Shown in pieces: positions 1 through 5,597 of a stretch of 6,244 bases of DNA. How positions within the stretch are numbered: position 1 is the stretch's first letter; every line of letters begins with the position of its first letter. The DNA comes from an uncultured Selenomonas sp. (lineage in GTDB: Bacteria; Bacillota; Negativicutes; Selenomonadales; Selenomonadaceae). The DNA is taken from NCBI GenBank assembly GCA_945494195.1, contig CALYVJ010000113.1:1-6244 (forward strand), in the 5' to 3' direction. The translations under genes and the position numbers were made by a program. Below the pieces are notes generated by a model. That model did no database searches. It was not told where the DNA came from and saw only the letters and a list, made by a program, of their open reading frames with translations.

Positions 1-725
1 ACAATCCCTAAGCCACGGCCACCGCGTTTCAGAGCATCACCGCCATCCGACAAGCATTTATGAATCGAACCGCGCATATAATTCGAGATTGCCCGGCAGA
101 ATAATGCCGGCCAATAACGATGCTGGAATTCCAAGGATTTATCCGAATCCATCTCTACCATGCCACACTGCTCTTTCACCGCAGCGTCCTGGCCCATAGC
201 GTCGTACAGCTGCGAAATCGCCAACCGGACCAACCCTTTTTGCACATAGTAAAGCGGCTCATCATCATCCATACGGCTGGCCGTCTGAGCATCCAGCAAC
301 GCTTCATTATACTTCTGCAGGTTAAAATACGCCACACTGCGCAGATAATAAGCACGGGCAGACACCAGACAGCCCCGCTCTTCGATCACAGCCGTGAGAT
401 TTCCGATTGCCGTCTCCAGCTCATTATCATTGATAAGCTGCTGATCCTGCGCCAGCTCCTCATCCAAGGTGAGTTTTTTCAGCGGTTGTTTGATTGATTC
501 TATTGGATTATCTTTTTGAGGAACAGTAAGGCTGTTTGTCCCATCCGCGGGAATCCCCTCAACAGCCATCTTTTCCTCCGTATTAACAACAGGAACCATA
601 TCGGCCGTTTCAATAACAGCCGCTACGGGGACCTCTTCCGTCAACGCTTGGGAAGCATTCGCCCCCCCACTGCCTGCCAGCGTCATGCAGGCCAGTGTCA
701 AAAGGCAACTAACTCCTTTTCTCAT
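1..725 (-). CDS. Secreted TPR-repeat protein, 3' end cut off by window edge
   Basis: The frame is open for 241 codons from the ATG at 725 to the window edge, so the C-terminus is missing. The start is supported by AGAGGAG (734-740) with 8 nt between AGGAG and the ATG. Residues 1-24 form a Sec signal peptide (basic MRK, hydrophobic core, likely cleavage after A-N-A). Residues 25-85 are acidic, Pro/Val-rich and low in complexity, probably a disordered linker. From about residue 100 the protein is helical and TPR-like: residues 125-150 (AYYLRSVAYFNLQKYNEALL) follow the TPR pattern of small, aromatic and Ala positions, and more helices with alternating hydrophobics follow. TPR proteins act as scaffolds, so a periplasmic protein-protein interaction role is inferred; no catalytic motif is visible. 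It has its own promoter-like sequence and lies 120 bp after the CsgG-like operon, so it may be functionally linked but separately transcribed. Cys-7 and Cys-13 do not sit in a good lipobox. Confidence 0.8.
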   Translation of the reverse strand, partial: MRKGVSCLLTLACMTLAGSGGANASQALTEEVPVAAVIETADMVPVVNTEEKMAVEGIPADGTNSLTVPQKDNPIESIKQPLKKLTLDEELAQDQQLINDNELETAIGNLTAVIEERGCLVSARAYYLRSVAYFNLQKYNEALLDAQTASRMDDDEPLYYVQKGLVRLAISQLYDAMGQDAAVKEQCGMVEMDSDKSLEFQHRYWPALFCRAISNYMRGSIHKCLSDGGDALKRGGRGLGI

Positions 726-768
726 CCATGAATCTCCTCTTCTCATCAACTTCCAATCCTATAAGCTT

Positions 769-777
769 ATTTTAACA
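769..777 (-). promoter_or_regulatory. Extended -10 promoter for the TPR gene
   Basis: The minus strand reads TGTTAAAAT, an extended -10 (TG-n-TAAAAT, one mismatch to TATAAT). It lies about 45 bp upstream of the ATG at 725. No convincing -35 is present at 16-18 bp spacing, which is tolerated by extended -10 promoters. The rest of the 726-845 gap is AT-rich with no clear terminator for the upstream operon, so read-through into the TPR gene is also possible. Confidence 0.45.
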
Positions 778-845
778 TAAACTCATATAAACCGCACGCA
801 CTCATTTAGGAGATTTGAACTATGTGATTTTTCCGACCAGCCCTA

Positions 846-2099
846 TCAGTCCCCCAGTTTGCTATCGACCGTCTTGCACAGTCTTTTGATGCTCTTGCGA
901 AGAGCATTCGCATAGCGGTCACCATCAGATTCCGTACGGAAAACGCTGCAAACAATGCTGCCCGTTTGCGAATCAATTACCCGCAGGGCCACACCGACCT
1001 CATACCAAAAAGAGTAATACCCATAATGATTGGTTATCACCGTCCGGTAGTAATTCTTCGTTGCCGTCTGCTTGTTTCCATTCGAATCCTCCCATTGGAA
1101 TTTCTCCGAATGGTCAAACATGGTCTGGGTTGTCGCATAAGGCGGATTCCAAGTCTGGCCGCTGTTGCAGCGCGTGACTTTCCCCGTGATGTAATAGCGG
1201 GTCTTCGCACCGGAATTATCCAGTTTGACCTTTTTCAAGCTATTCTCAACCTCGTCCTGAATAGCATATTCCAACGTTTTGGCAACCAGTTCGTCATTCT
1301 TGATATTGTCAGGAATGACAATGCTGCCAATACGGATGGTGGAGGCATTTTTCGCCACCTTCTGCTCCGGGTGGCGTTTCAAACGGCCCCAATCGCCGAC
1401 AAAGTTCTTGGTAATCTGCTTGTAGGCATGCCACGCATCAACACCGTAGTTTTTATAATAATCCACCAGCGTCATAGCCTTTTTCCCGGTCGATGCATCA
1501 TAGAGGACAAAATCCATGTCCATCATCTGCAGGTAGTTGTCATACGCTGGGATCTGATGGTTTTGAAGCCACGTATGGTAATTGACTTTGTATTTGTTTC
1601 CCTTCGGGCCATTGATGATATCGTGATAGGCCTCCATCCGGACGGTGGTCCAAGTTGCCGGGGAATGGTCAACCCGCACTTCCTGATGACGCAGATGGGG
1701 AACCAAATAGCCATCAGCCATGGTGGCATCATAAATGTTTTTAGCCCGTTCTTCTTCACTGCTGAAGTTTCCGAGCAACGCCTGATATTCTGGCGTCTCC
1801 CGCAAAATCTGCTTTTTCTCTTCCAGCTGATTGCCAAAGCCCAGGAAATTGGTATTCTTTATTTTTTTGTTGATGCGGGCATGCAGGTAGTTATTATATC
1901 CCTGATTAGCATCCACGCGTCCGACAGATTCATTTCCCACCCGCATCGGCAACAGGATGACTTTGCGGAACTGCTTGGCCTGGATATCAGCACTCTCATC
2001 CATCCAAATATTTCCAGCGGCGGCAGCATACGACATGCCGACGGCTCCTGACAAAAGGACACCGGCGGCCAAAGAACCAAGTATTTTCTTTATGTGCAT
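846..2099 (-). CDS. Secreted protein with two probable CsgG-like half-modules
   Basis: This 417-residue protein is not one I recognise as a named family. I start it at the ATG at 2099 because a Sec signal peptide begins there (MHIKK, hydrophobic core, likely cleavage near residues 25-29) and AAAGGAG precedes it. A GTG at 2138 would add 13 residues ahead of the signal. The mature part seems to repeat the core pattern of its operon neighbours. Module one has a strand V-I-L-L-P-M-R-V (47-54), G-Y-L-V-P-H-L (130-136) and D-F-V-L-Y-D-A-S-T-G (196-205). Module two has I-R-I-G-S-I-V-I-P (255-263), Y-Y-I-T-G-K-V (302-308) and V-A-L-R-V-I-D-S-Q-T-G (370-380). Both parts carry long Tyr/Trp/Asn-rich inserts. 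Three cysteines (311, 384, 408) lie in the second half and could form a disulfide if exported. It is the last gene of the operon. A periplasmic or outer-membrane role with the other four proteins is inferred. Export is well supported; the duplicated-module reading is tentative. Confidence 0.75.
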   Translation of the reverse strand: MHIKKILGSLAAGVLLSGAVGMSYAAAAGNIWMDESADIQAKQFRKVILLPMRVGNESVGRVDANQGYNNYLHARINKKIKNTNFLGFGNQLEEKKQILRETPEYQALLGNFSSEEERAKNIYDATMADGYLVPHLRHQEVRVDHSPATWTTVRMEAYHDIINGPKGNKYKVNYHTWLQNHQIPAYDNYLQMMDMDFVLYDASTGKKAMTLVDYYKNYGVDAWHAYKQITKNFVGDWGRLKRHPEQKVAKNASTIRIGSIVIPDNIKNDELVAKTLEYAIQDEVENSLKKVKLDNSGAKTRYYITGKVTRCNSGQTWNPPYATTQTMFDHSEKFQWEDSNGNKQTATKNYYRTVITNHYGYYSFWYEVGVALRVIDSQTGSIVCSVFRTESDGDRYANALRKSIKRLCKTVDSKLGD

Positions 2100-2110
2100 A
2101 ATCCCATGTT

Positions 2111-2117
2111 CTCCTTT
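2111..2117 (-). promoter_or_regulatory. Ribosome binding site that sets the start at 2099
   Basis: The minus strand reads AAAGGAG here, 11 nt before the ATG at 2099. The site lies inside the region that would be coding if translation began at the GTG at 2138, which has no comparable site of its own. With the signal peptide beginning at 2099, this favours the downstream start. The spacing is somewhat long. Confidence 0.55.
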
Positions 2118-2134
2118 CAAATGCGTCCCAAATC

Positions 2135-2773
2135 TCACATAGCCTGCAAAAATTTGTAGGCCAGATTCTGCGCGGCAATATCAAGTGCCCGGCTCACCGC
2201 CGTCTCAGTTCCCGCCATATTCCGATGAAAGACGGCATGATAATTAAGCTCGCTCTTGCGCCGCGAATCCGCCGTTGTGACAAAGACTACTTGCCCGGTA
2301 TGCGCATCGATCACGCGCATGCTGAGTTCAACATGTGCGGTCTTATCCTTGCCTCCTACGCCGATGGTCCCACTCTGGGATTTGATATTGCTGACATTCG
2401 TCAGATATCCATAAATCAAATAATCGGCCTCATTTTCCAATTCGGGGATGATCTCGCCTTTTCCCAGCTGCTCCATAATGGCCACCTCATCATAACGGGC
2501 CCGGATGACATCCGTATCCATAGTCCGCACATCGATGCGAGGGCTCAGGCTCAATTCTGCTTCCAAGGTGGTACGCGGACCTGGAAGCATCTCCTCGGGC
2601 TCCATCTGAAAATCTGTCAAAGTTACCTTCGATTTGGACACCCGGTTCTGAAAGCCCACCACCATGACGACAGGACGGTCAGCAGCCTGCACAGCCGAGG
2701 AAAAACCGCCAGCGATAAGCACGCTTCCCAGCAGAATTGCCCCCCATTTTCGAAGCCATTTAGTCGTATCCAT
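2135..2773 (-). CDS. CsgG-family-like secreted protein
   Basis: This 212-residue protein has a Sec signal peptide (1-30, twin-basic start, cleavage after A-V-Q-A) and no lipobox cysteine. The mature part has the order expected of CsgG/LpoB-type folds: first strand V-V-M-V-V-G-F-Q-N (35-43), a Glu/Asp-rich helical middle, A-D-Y-L-I-Y-G-Y-L (116-124), a Gly/Ser-rich loop (133-141), then V-E-L-S-M-R-V-I-D-A-H-T-G-Q-V-V (148-163) and a final amphipathic helix (190-209). CsgG is the outer-membrane curli channel and LpoB activates a penicillin-binding protein; both are lipoproteins, unlike this one. The exact role is therefore unknown. The ATG lies 2 bp after the upstream stop (TAACTATG) with only a weak ribosome binding site, which suggests translational coupling. 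Fold assignment is by motif order only. Confidence 0.82.
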   Translation of the reverse strand: MDTTKWLRKWGAILLGSVLIAGGFSSAVQAADRPVVMVVGFQNRVSKSKVTLTDFQMEPEEMLPGPRTTLEAELSLSPRIDVRTMDTDVIRARYDEVAIMEQLGKGEIIPELENEADYLIYGYLTNVSNIKSQSGTIGVGGKDKTAHVELSMRVIDAHTGQVVFVTTADSRRKSELNYHAVFHRNMAGTETAVSRALDIAAQNLAYKFLQAM

Positions 2774-2775
2774 AG

Positions 2776-3597
2776 TTATTGCACCGCTTTCATGCCATTC
2801 TTATTCAAATCCGCCACAATATCTTCAACCTGCGCCGCCATCACTTGGTTGAGCATCTCATCCACATTCATTCCCTTGCCATTTTTTACAATAGCAAAAT
2901 TCATGAGCTGTGCCGTCTTCTTGTTCTCGCAATGACCTTCAAACACCTTGCCATTGGCCGTGTTGAGCAGATAATAATCCACCACGGCGGTCACCTTTTT
3001 CCCACGGGTTTCGCGCTCCGTCCGCGAAGCAAACATGGTGTGCTTCAAGCGCACATCCACATCTTTGAGATTGACGAATAGCATATATTGCGCCCCATAA
3101 GTCTGGGCAATCTGCTCAGCCTGCTGCGCAACCGCCGGCGACAGACGATACGGAACCCCACTTTGCTTGCGCCAATTTTCAATCCGTACATCATCATAGA
3201 AATATTTACGTCCCATAGCAGCATCGGCATAGCGCACAAGTTTTGCTGCCGCTTCGCCATGTTCGAACCAATGACCGTGGATGATGGCATCCATGTGAAT
3301 CACCGATAACTTGGCATCTTCCTCTGAATTTCCTTCATCGTGGCGGCCGGCTTCATTCGTCATATCAGCTCTACTTACCACCTGAAAATTTTTGGCCGTC
3401 ATGTTCTGATACAACTTATCCGCAAAAGTGTCAAAGGCCTCGCGCTTTAATTCATAGTCGCCATAACTCTGAACTTCACCGATAAAAATACGTGGTCCAC
3501 TTCCGGCATTATGGAAAAGACCTGCCGCTGATACACTTCCCGTAAGAAATGAGAAACCGGCCAAAGCTGCCACGGCGATCCGGCTAAATGCTTTCAT
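2776..3597 (-). CDS. Diverged CsgG-like secreted protein
   Basis: This 273-residue protein has a clear Sec signal peptide (1-24, cleavage after S-V-S-A) and no lipobox. AGAGGAG (3605-3611) lies 7 nt from the ATG. The first strand is R-I-F-I-G-E-V (36-42), followed by F-Q-V-V-S-R-A-D-M (71-79), which matches F-D-V-V-E-R-A-R-L in the upstream gene product. Two segments could be the middle strand: D-A-I-I-H-G-H-W-F (103-111) and G-A-Q-Y-M-L-F-V-N-L (168-177). The closing hairpin D-Y-Y-L-L-N-T-A-N-G-K-V-F (207-219) is a degenerate form of the neighbours' R-V-h-D-x-x-T-G motif. About 60 residues separate the two candidate strands, so this is a larger, diverged relative. A His cluster (H107, H109, H113) lies after the first. 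The only cysteine is C223. Periplasmic location is well supported, function unknown. Confidence 0.8.
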   Translation of the reverse strand: MKAFSRIAVAALAGFSFLTGSVSAAGLFHNAGSGPRIFIGEVQSYGDYELKREAFDTFADKLYQNMTAKNFQVVSRADMTNEAGRHDEGNSEEDAKLSVIHMDAIIHGHWFEHGEAAAKLVRYADAAMGRKYFYDDVRIENWRKQSGVPYRLSPAVAQQAEQIAQTYGAQYMLFVNLKDVDVRLKHTMFASRTERETRGKKVTAVVDYYLLNTANGKVFEGHCENKKTAQLMNFAIVKNGKGMNVDEMLNQVMAAQVEDIVADLNKNGMKAVQ

Positions 3598-3619
3598 TCC
3601 TGTTCTCCTCTGTTATCAC

Positions 3620-3648
3620 AAACCGGCTCAGCGTCTTTTCGCCGGTTT
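3620..3648 (-). other. Intercistronic hairpin enclosing a stop codon
   Basis: A perfect 8-bp inverted repeat (AAACCGGC and GCCGGTTT on the minus strand) brackets a 13-nt loop. The TGA of the upstream gene (3628-3630) lies in the loop, and the next gene's ribosome binding site begins 9 nt beyond the stem. No T-run follows, so it is not an intrinsic terminator. An mRNA stability, processing or translation-coupling role is inferred. Confidence 0.5.
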
Positions 3649-4299
3649 CACCTTGCCATCCATACGAGCCAAAAGCCCCTTTTTCCCGGAAACAGCATCC
3701 TGTACCGCTTCTTCCAGTGCCGTTTCTACCTGGCCTTTGTCAACATTGACCGTGCCAATCCGAATGAGGTTAAGCGGCAGCTTGGCAACCGTATTATGCT
3801 CTTTTCCCCGACCTACAGCAGCCAGCACAATACGTCCCGTTTCCACATCCACAACCCGCAGGGAAACCGTTGCAAAGACCTTGTACCGATCCGTTCCAGC
3901 CCCGACTACCGACGTGGAAGATTTCTGCGTCGTCACGGAATTGATGCTGCCCAGCACCAGATACTGTGCCCCCGTTAGATTCCCCACCTGGGCTGCCGTC
4001 TCAGGATTGGCCATCCCATTCATGGCCAGTGCCATTTCATCCGTTACATCCTTCAAGCGCGCCCGTTCTACCACGTCAAAACTACCGGTATTCAACAGTT
4101 CCGCAATGGCAAAATCATGGATTTGATTCATCTCCTCACGATCCCACTCCTTGGAGATAATCCCCTTATTGGCAAAGGGCAGAACTGCCAGCGTCGGGTG
4201 ATCCAGAATACTCACCGAAGCGGCACTTGCCAAGCTGTTTCCCATAACCAGCGTTACTATCAGGCACAAAGCGGCCATAATTCCCTTTAACTTCATCAT
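3628..4299 (-). CDS. CsgG/HfaB-family secreted protein
   Basis: This is the clearest CsgG-family member of the operon (223 residues). The Sec signal peptide covers residues 1-26 (cleavage after L-A-S-A). The mature part shows T-L-A-V-L-P-F-A-N (36-44), a helix ending in F-D-V-V-E-R-A-R-L (74-82), G-A-Q-Y-L-V-L-G-S-I (110-119), a Ser/Thr-rich loop, A-T-V-S-L-R-V-V-D-V-E-T-G-R-I-V (143-158) and helix A-L-E-E-A-V-Q-D-A-V (194-203). These match the family landmarks in order. The tail is short and basic (K-P-A-K-R-R). CsgG and HfaB form or assist outer-membrane export complexes and are normally lipoproteins of about 260-300 residues; this one is shorter and lacks the lipid-attachment cysteine, so a channel role should not be assumed. 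AAAGGA (4307-4312) lies 7 nt before the ATG; a second ATG follows directly. It sits 26 bp after the first gene of the operon. Confidence 0.87.
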   Translation of the reverse strand: MMKLKGIMAALCLIVTLVMGNSLASAASVSILDHPTLAVLPFANKGIISKEWDREEMNQIHDFAIAELLNTGSFDVVERARLKDVTDEMALAMNGMANPETAAQVGNLTGAQYLVLGSINSVTTQKSSTSVVGAGTDRYKVFATVSLRVVDVETGRIVLAAVGRGKEHNTVAKLPLNLIRIGTVNVDKGQVETALEEAVQDAVSGKKGLLARMDGKVKPAKRR

Positions 4300-4314
4300 C
4301 GTTCCATCCTTTCA

Positions 4315-4336
4315 TTTCCCCTTGTTCAACGGGAAA
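4315..4336 (-). other. Intercistronic hairpin enclosing a stop codon
   Basis: The minus strand has TTTCCC and GGGAAA arms (6 bp) around a 10-nt loop that contains the TGA (4326-4328) of the first operon gene. The downstream ribosome binding site (4307-4312) begins 2 nt after the stem. No T-run follows. The layout repeats that of the hairpin at the next junction, although the stem sequence differs. The stem is short, so it may be chance. Confidence 0.35.
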
Positions 4337-5444
4337 CCGACATTTTTATCGTATTGTTGCTAATTCCTGCGACAAATATTCCCAAGGAAGTTTTTCCCTG
4401 CAGGGATTTCACTAACACTTCCGGTTTTACGATAGTATCCACCGATAAAATTGCCTTGCCGTTTTGATGTTCACGGATGTAAACATTCTGCACTACCCCC
4501 AAAGCACGCAAATCATCGGCCAGCTGCTGAACGGCCTGATAATCCATCGTGCGTACCTCCAGCTGCAAAGCCTGATTGGCATTAGCACTAAAATGGCGGA
4601 ATTTATCCTCGATTTGAGCCGCTGCATCTTTAGCAGCATTTCCAATCGCCTTTTGCTTAGCCGATTCCAGGCTGTTGTCCACCGCCTTGGCCGAATTCGT
4701 AAAGGTACCAACGATTTCTCCCGTATCGAATTTCAAAATCTTAACCGTCATCGACGCCTTGCCATTCTTGAGCAGCGTCGGCTCGTAGCCGCCTTTACCA
4801 TTGGGCAGGGAAATCCCCTGGGACTGGGCCGTAGAGATGCCAAGTACCAGATAATCAGCCCCCAGCGAGCGGCCAATACTGCCAAGGGCGGAACTGCCTT
4901 GGTAAATGCGGTTCAACAGCCGCGCATCCTGCAGGGAAGAAGCGACACCAGCATCCACCACATGGGAGAATCCCAAGTCAATCAGCCGGGCATTGATCGC
5001 CGATTCTGCCACTTGGTCATGGCCGAGGATATTTCCCTTGTCATCCTGCTCCAAAATTACCACGGCAATGCGTGGATCATTGAGCATCATGAGCATCTTG
5101 AGGTTGTTCATGAGCTTGGCATCTGGCGAGGTATCCACATCAACGCTTGCCCGCACATGAACAGAACCGCCCATAACGTCCTGGGACAAAATCTTCATAT
5201 CCTTTACAAAACCCTGCGATTTCATATAGATTTGATCGAGTTCCGTGGCATAGTTGGTCACCAAAGTCCGGGAATCCACTAGAGTTCCTACGACCTGCTC
5301 CACGGCGGCCCGCGATGCATCACGGATGGCACTGTCCTTATCTGCCCCATACCCATCAACGACTACAACCTGTGCGAAGGCAGATTGTGCCGCCAAGGTC
5401 ATCGCGGCCCCCAAAATCAAGGATATCTTTTTTAATTTCCCCAT
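4326..5444 (-). CDS. FlgT-like composite secreted protein, first gene of operon
   Basis: This 372-residue protein has a Sec signal peptide (1-24, cleavage after S-A-F-A) and no cysteine at all. Residues 25-106 resemble the N-terminal domain of the flagellar assembly protein FlgT and LPP20-type proteins: G-Y-G-A-D-K-D-S-A-I-R-D-A (31-43), then V-E-Q-V-V-G-T-L-V-D, S-Q-G-F-V (76-80) and a strand pair ending near 104. Residues 123-280 look like a CsgG-like module: D-P-R-I-A-V-V-I-L-E-Q (123-133), G-A-D-Y-L-V-L-G-I-S (195-204), M-T-V-K-I-L-K-F-D-T-G-E-I-V (232-245) and an Ala-rich helix. Residues 291-345 form a small alpha/beta domain (L-Q-L-E-V-R-T-M-D-Y, then G-K-A-I-L-S-V-D), similar to the C-terminal domain of such proteins. 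FlgT builds the H-ring of the Vibrio flagellar motor, but no flagellar gene is present here, so that role is not implied. GGGAGGAG (5453-5460) lies 8 nt before the ATG. Confidence 0.85.
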   Translation of the reverse strand: MGKLKKISLILGAAMTLAAQSAFAQVVVVDGYGADKDSAIRDASRAAVEQVVGTLVDSRTLVTNYATELDQIYMKSQGFVKDMKILSQDVMGGSVHVRASVDVDTSPDAKLMNNLKMLMMLNDPRIAVVILEQDDKGNILGHDQVAESAINARLIDLGFSHVVDAGVASSLQDARLLNRIYQGSSALGSIGRSLGADYLVLGISTAQSQGISLPNGKGGYEPTLLKNGKASMTVKILKFDTGEIVGTFTNSAKAVDNSLESAKQKAIGNAAKDAAAQIEDKFRHFSANANQALQLEVRTMDYQAVQQLADDLRALGVVQNVYIREHQNGKAILSVDTIVKPEVLVKSLQGKTSLGIFVAGISNNTIKMSVSR

Positions 5445-5477
5445 AGTTGTCGCTCCTCCCTAGAATTTTACGCTTTA

Positions 5478-5506
5478 AATATAACATGACTGCCTTAGAA
5501 ATTCAA
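5478..5506 (-). promoter_or_regulatory. Promoter of the five-gene CsgG/FlgT-like operon
   Basis: On the minus strand, TTGAAT (5501-5506) is the -35 and TATATT (5478-5483) the -10, with 17 bp between them. TG at 5485-5486 makes it an extended -10. The predicted start near 5471 gives a leader of about 28 nt carrying the GGGAGGAG ribosome binding site. It is the housekeeping sigma-70/SigA type. No operator is evident, and the leader is too short for a riboswitch. Confidence 0.75.
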
Positions 5507-5531
5507 TATATCCCACCAAGGTCCTAACGAT

Positions 5532-5563
5532 AAAAAAATCCCGCAGTCGAAACTGCGGGATTT
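5532..5563 (-). terminator. Strong intrinsic terminator after the GGGtGRT gene
   Basis: A perfect 12-bp stem (5536-5547 with 5552-5563) with a 4-nt loop (TTCG on the minus strand) is followed by a run of T. Seven T in a row result when the stem base is included. It begins 34 nt after the TAA at 5598-5600 and ends about 25 bp before the next promoter, so it separates the two transcription units. Confidence 0.92.
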
Positions 5564-5597
5564 CTGCTAGCATATAAATTGTTTTCCCAAACGGAAA

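Noticed and set aside
684..725. Lipoprotein reading of the TPR protein signal (Cys-13)
   Set aside because: The residues before Cys-13 (T-L-A) do not fit a lipobox, and the hydrophobic region continues to an A-N-A cleavage site.
709..729. Six-codon mini-ORF overlapping the TPR start (ATG at 729)
   Set aside because: It is only 4 nt from the ribosome binding site, whereas the ATG at 725 has ideal 8-nt spacing and the long frame.
800..848. Terminator after the last operon gene
   Set aside because: Only a weak, interrupted GAC/GTC pairing near 832-848 and no T-run could be found.
966..2051. A 361-codon open frame on the plus strand
   Set aside because: It lies wholly antisense to a gene with signal peptide, ribosome binding site and family-like motifs, and its translation has no recognisable domain.
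2225..2935. A 236-codon plus-strand open frame
   Set aside because: It spans the junction of two well-supported minus-strand genes and shows no plausible protein features.
4464..5282. A 272-codon plus-strand open frame
   Set aside because: It is antisense to the FlgT-like gene, which has a clear promoter, ribosome binding site and domain pattern.
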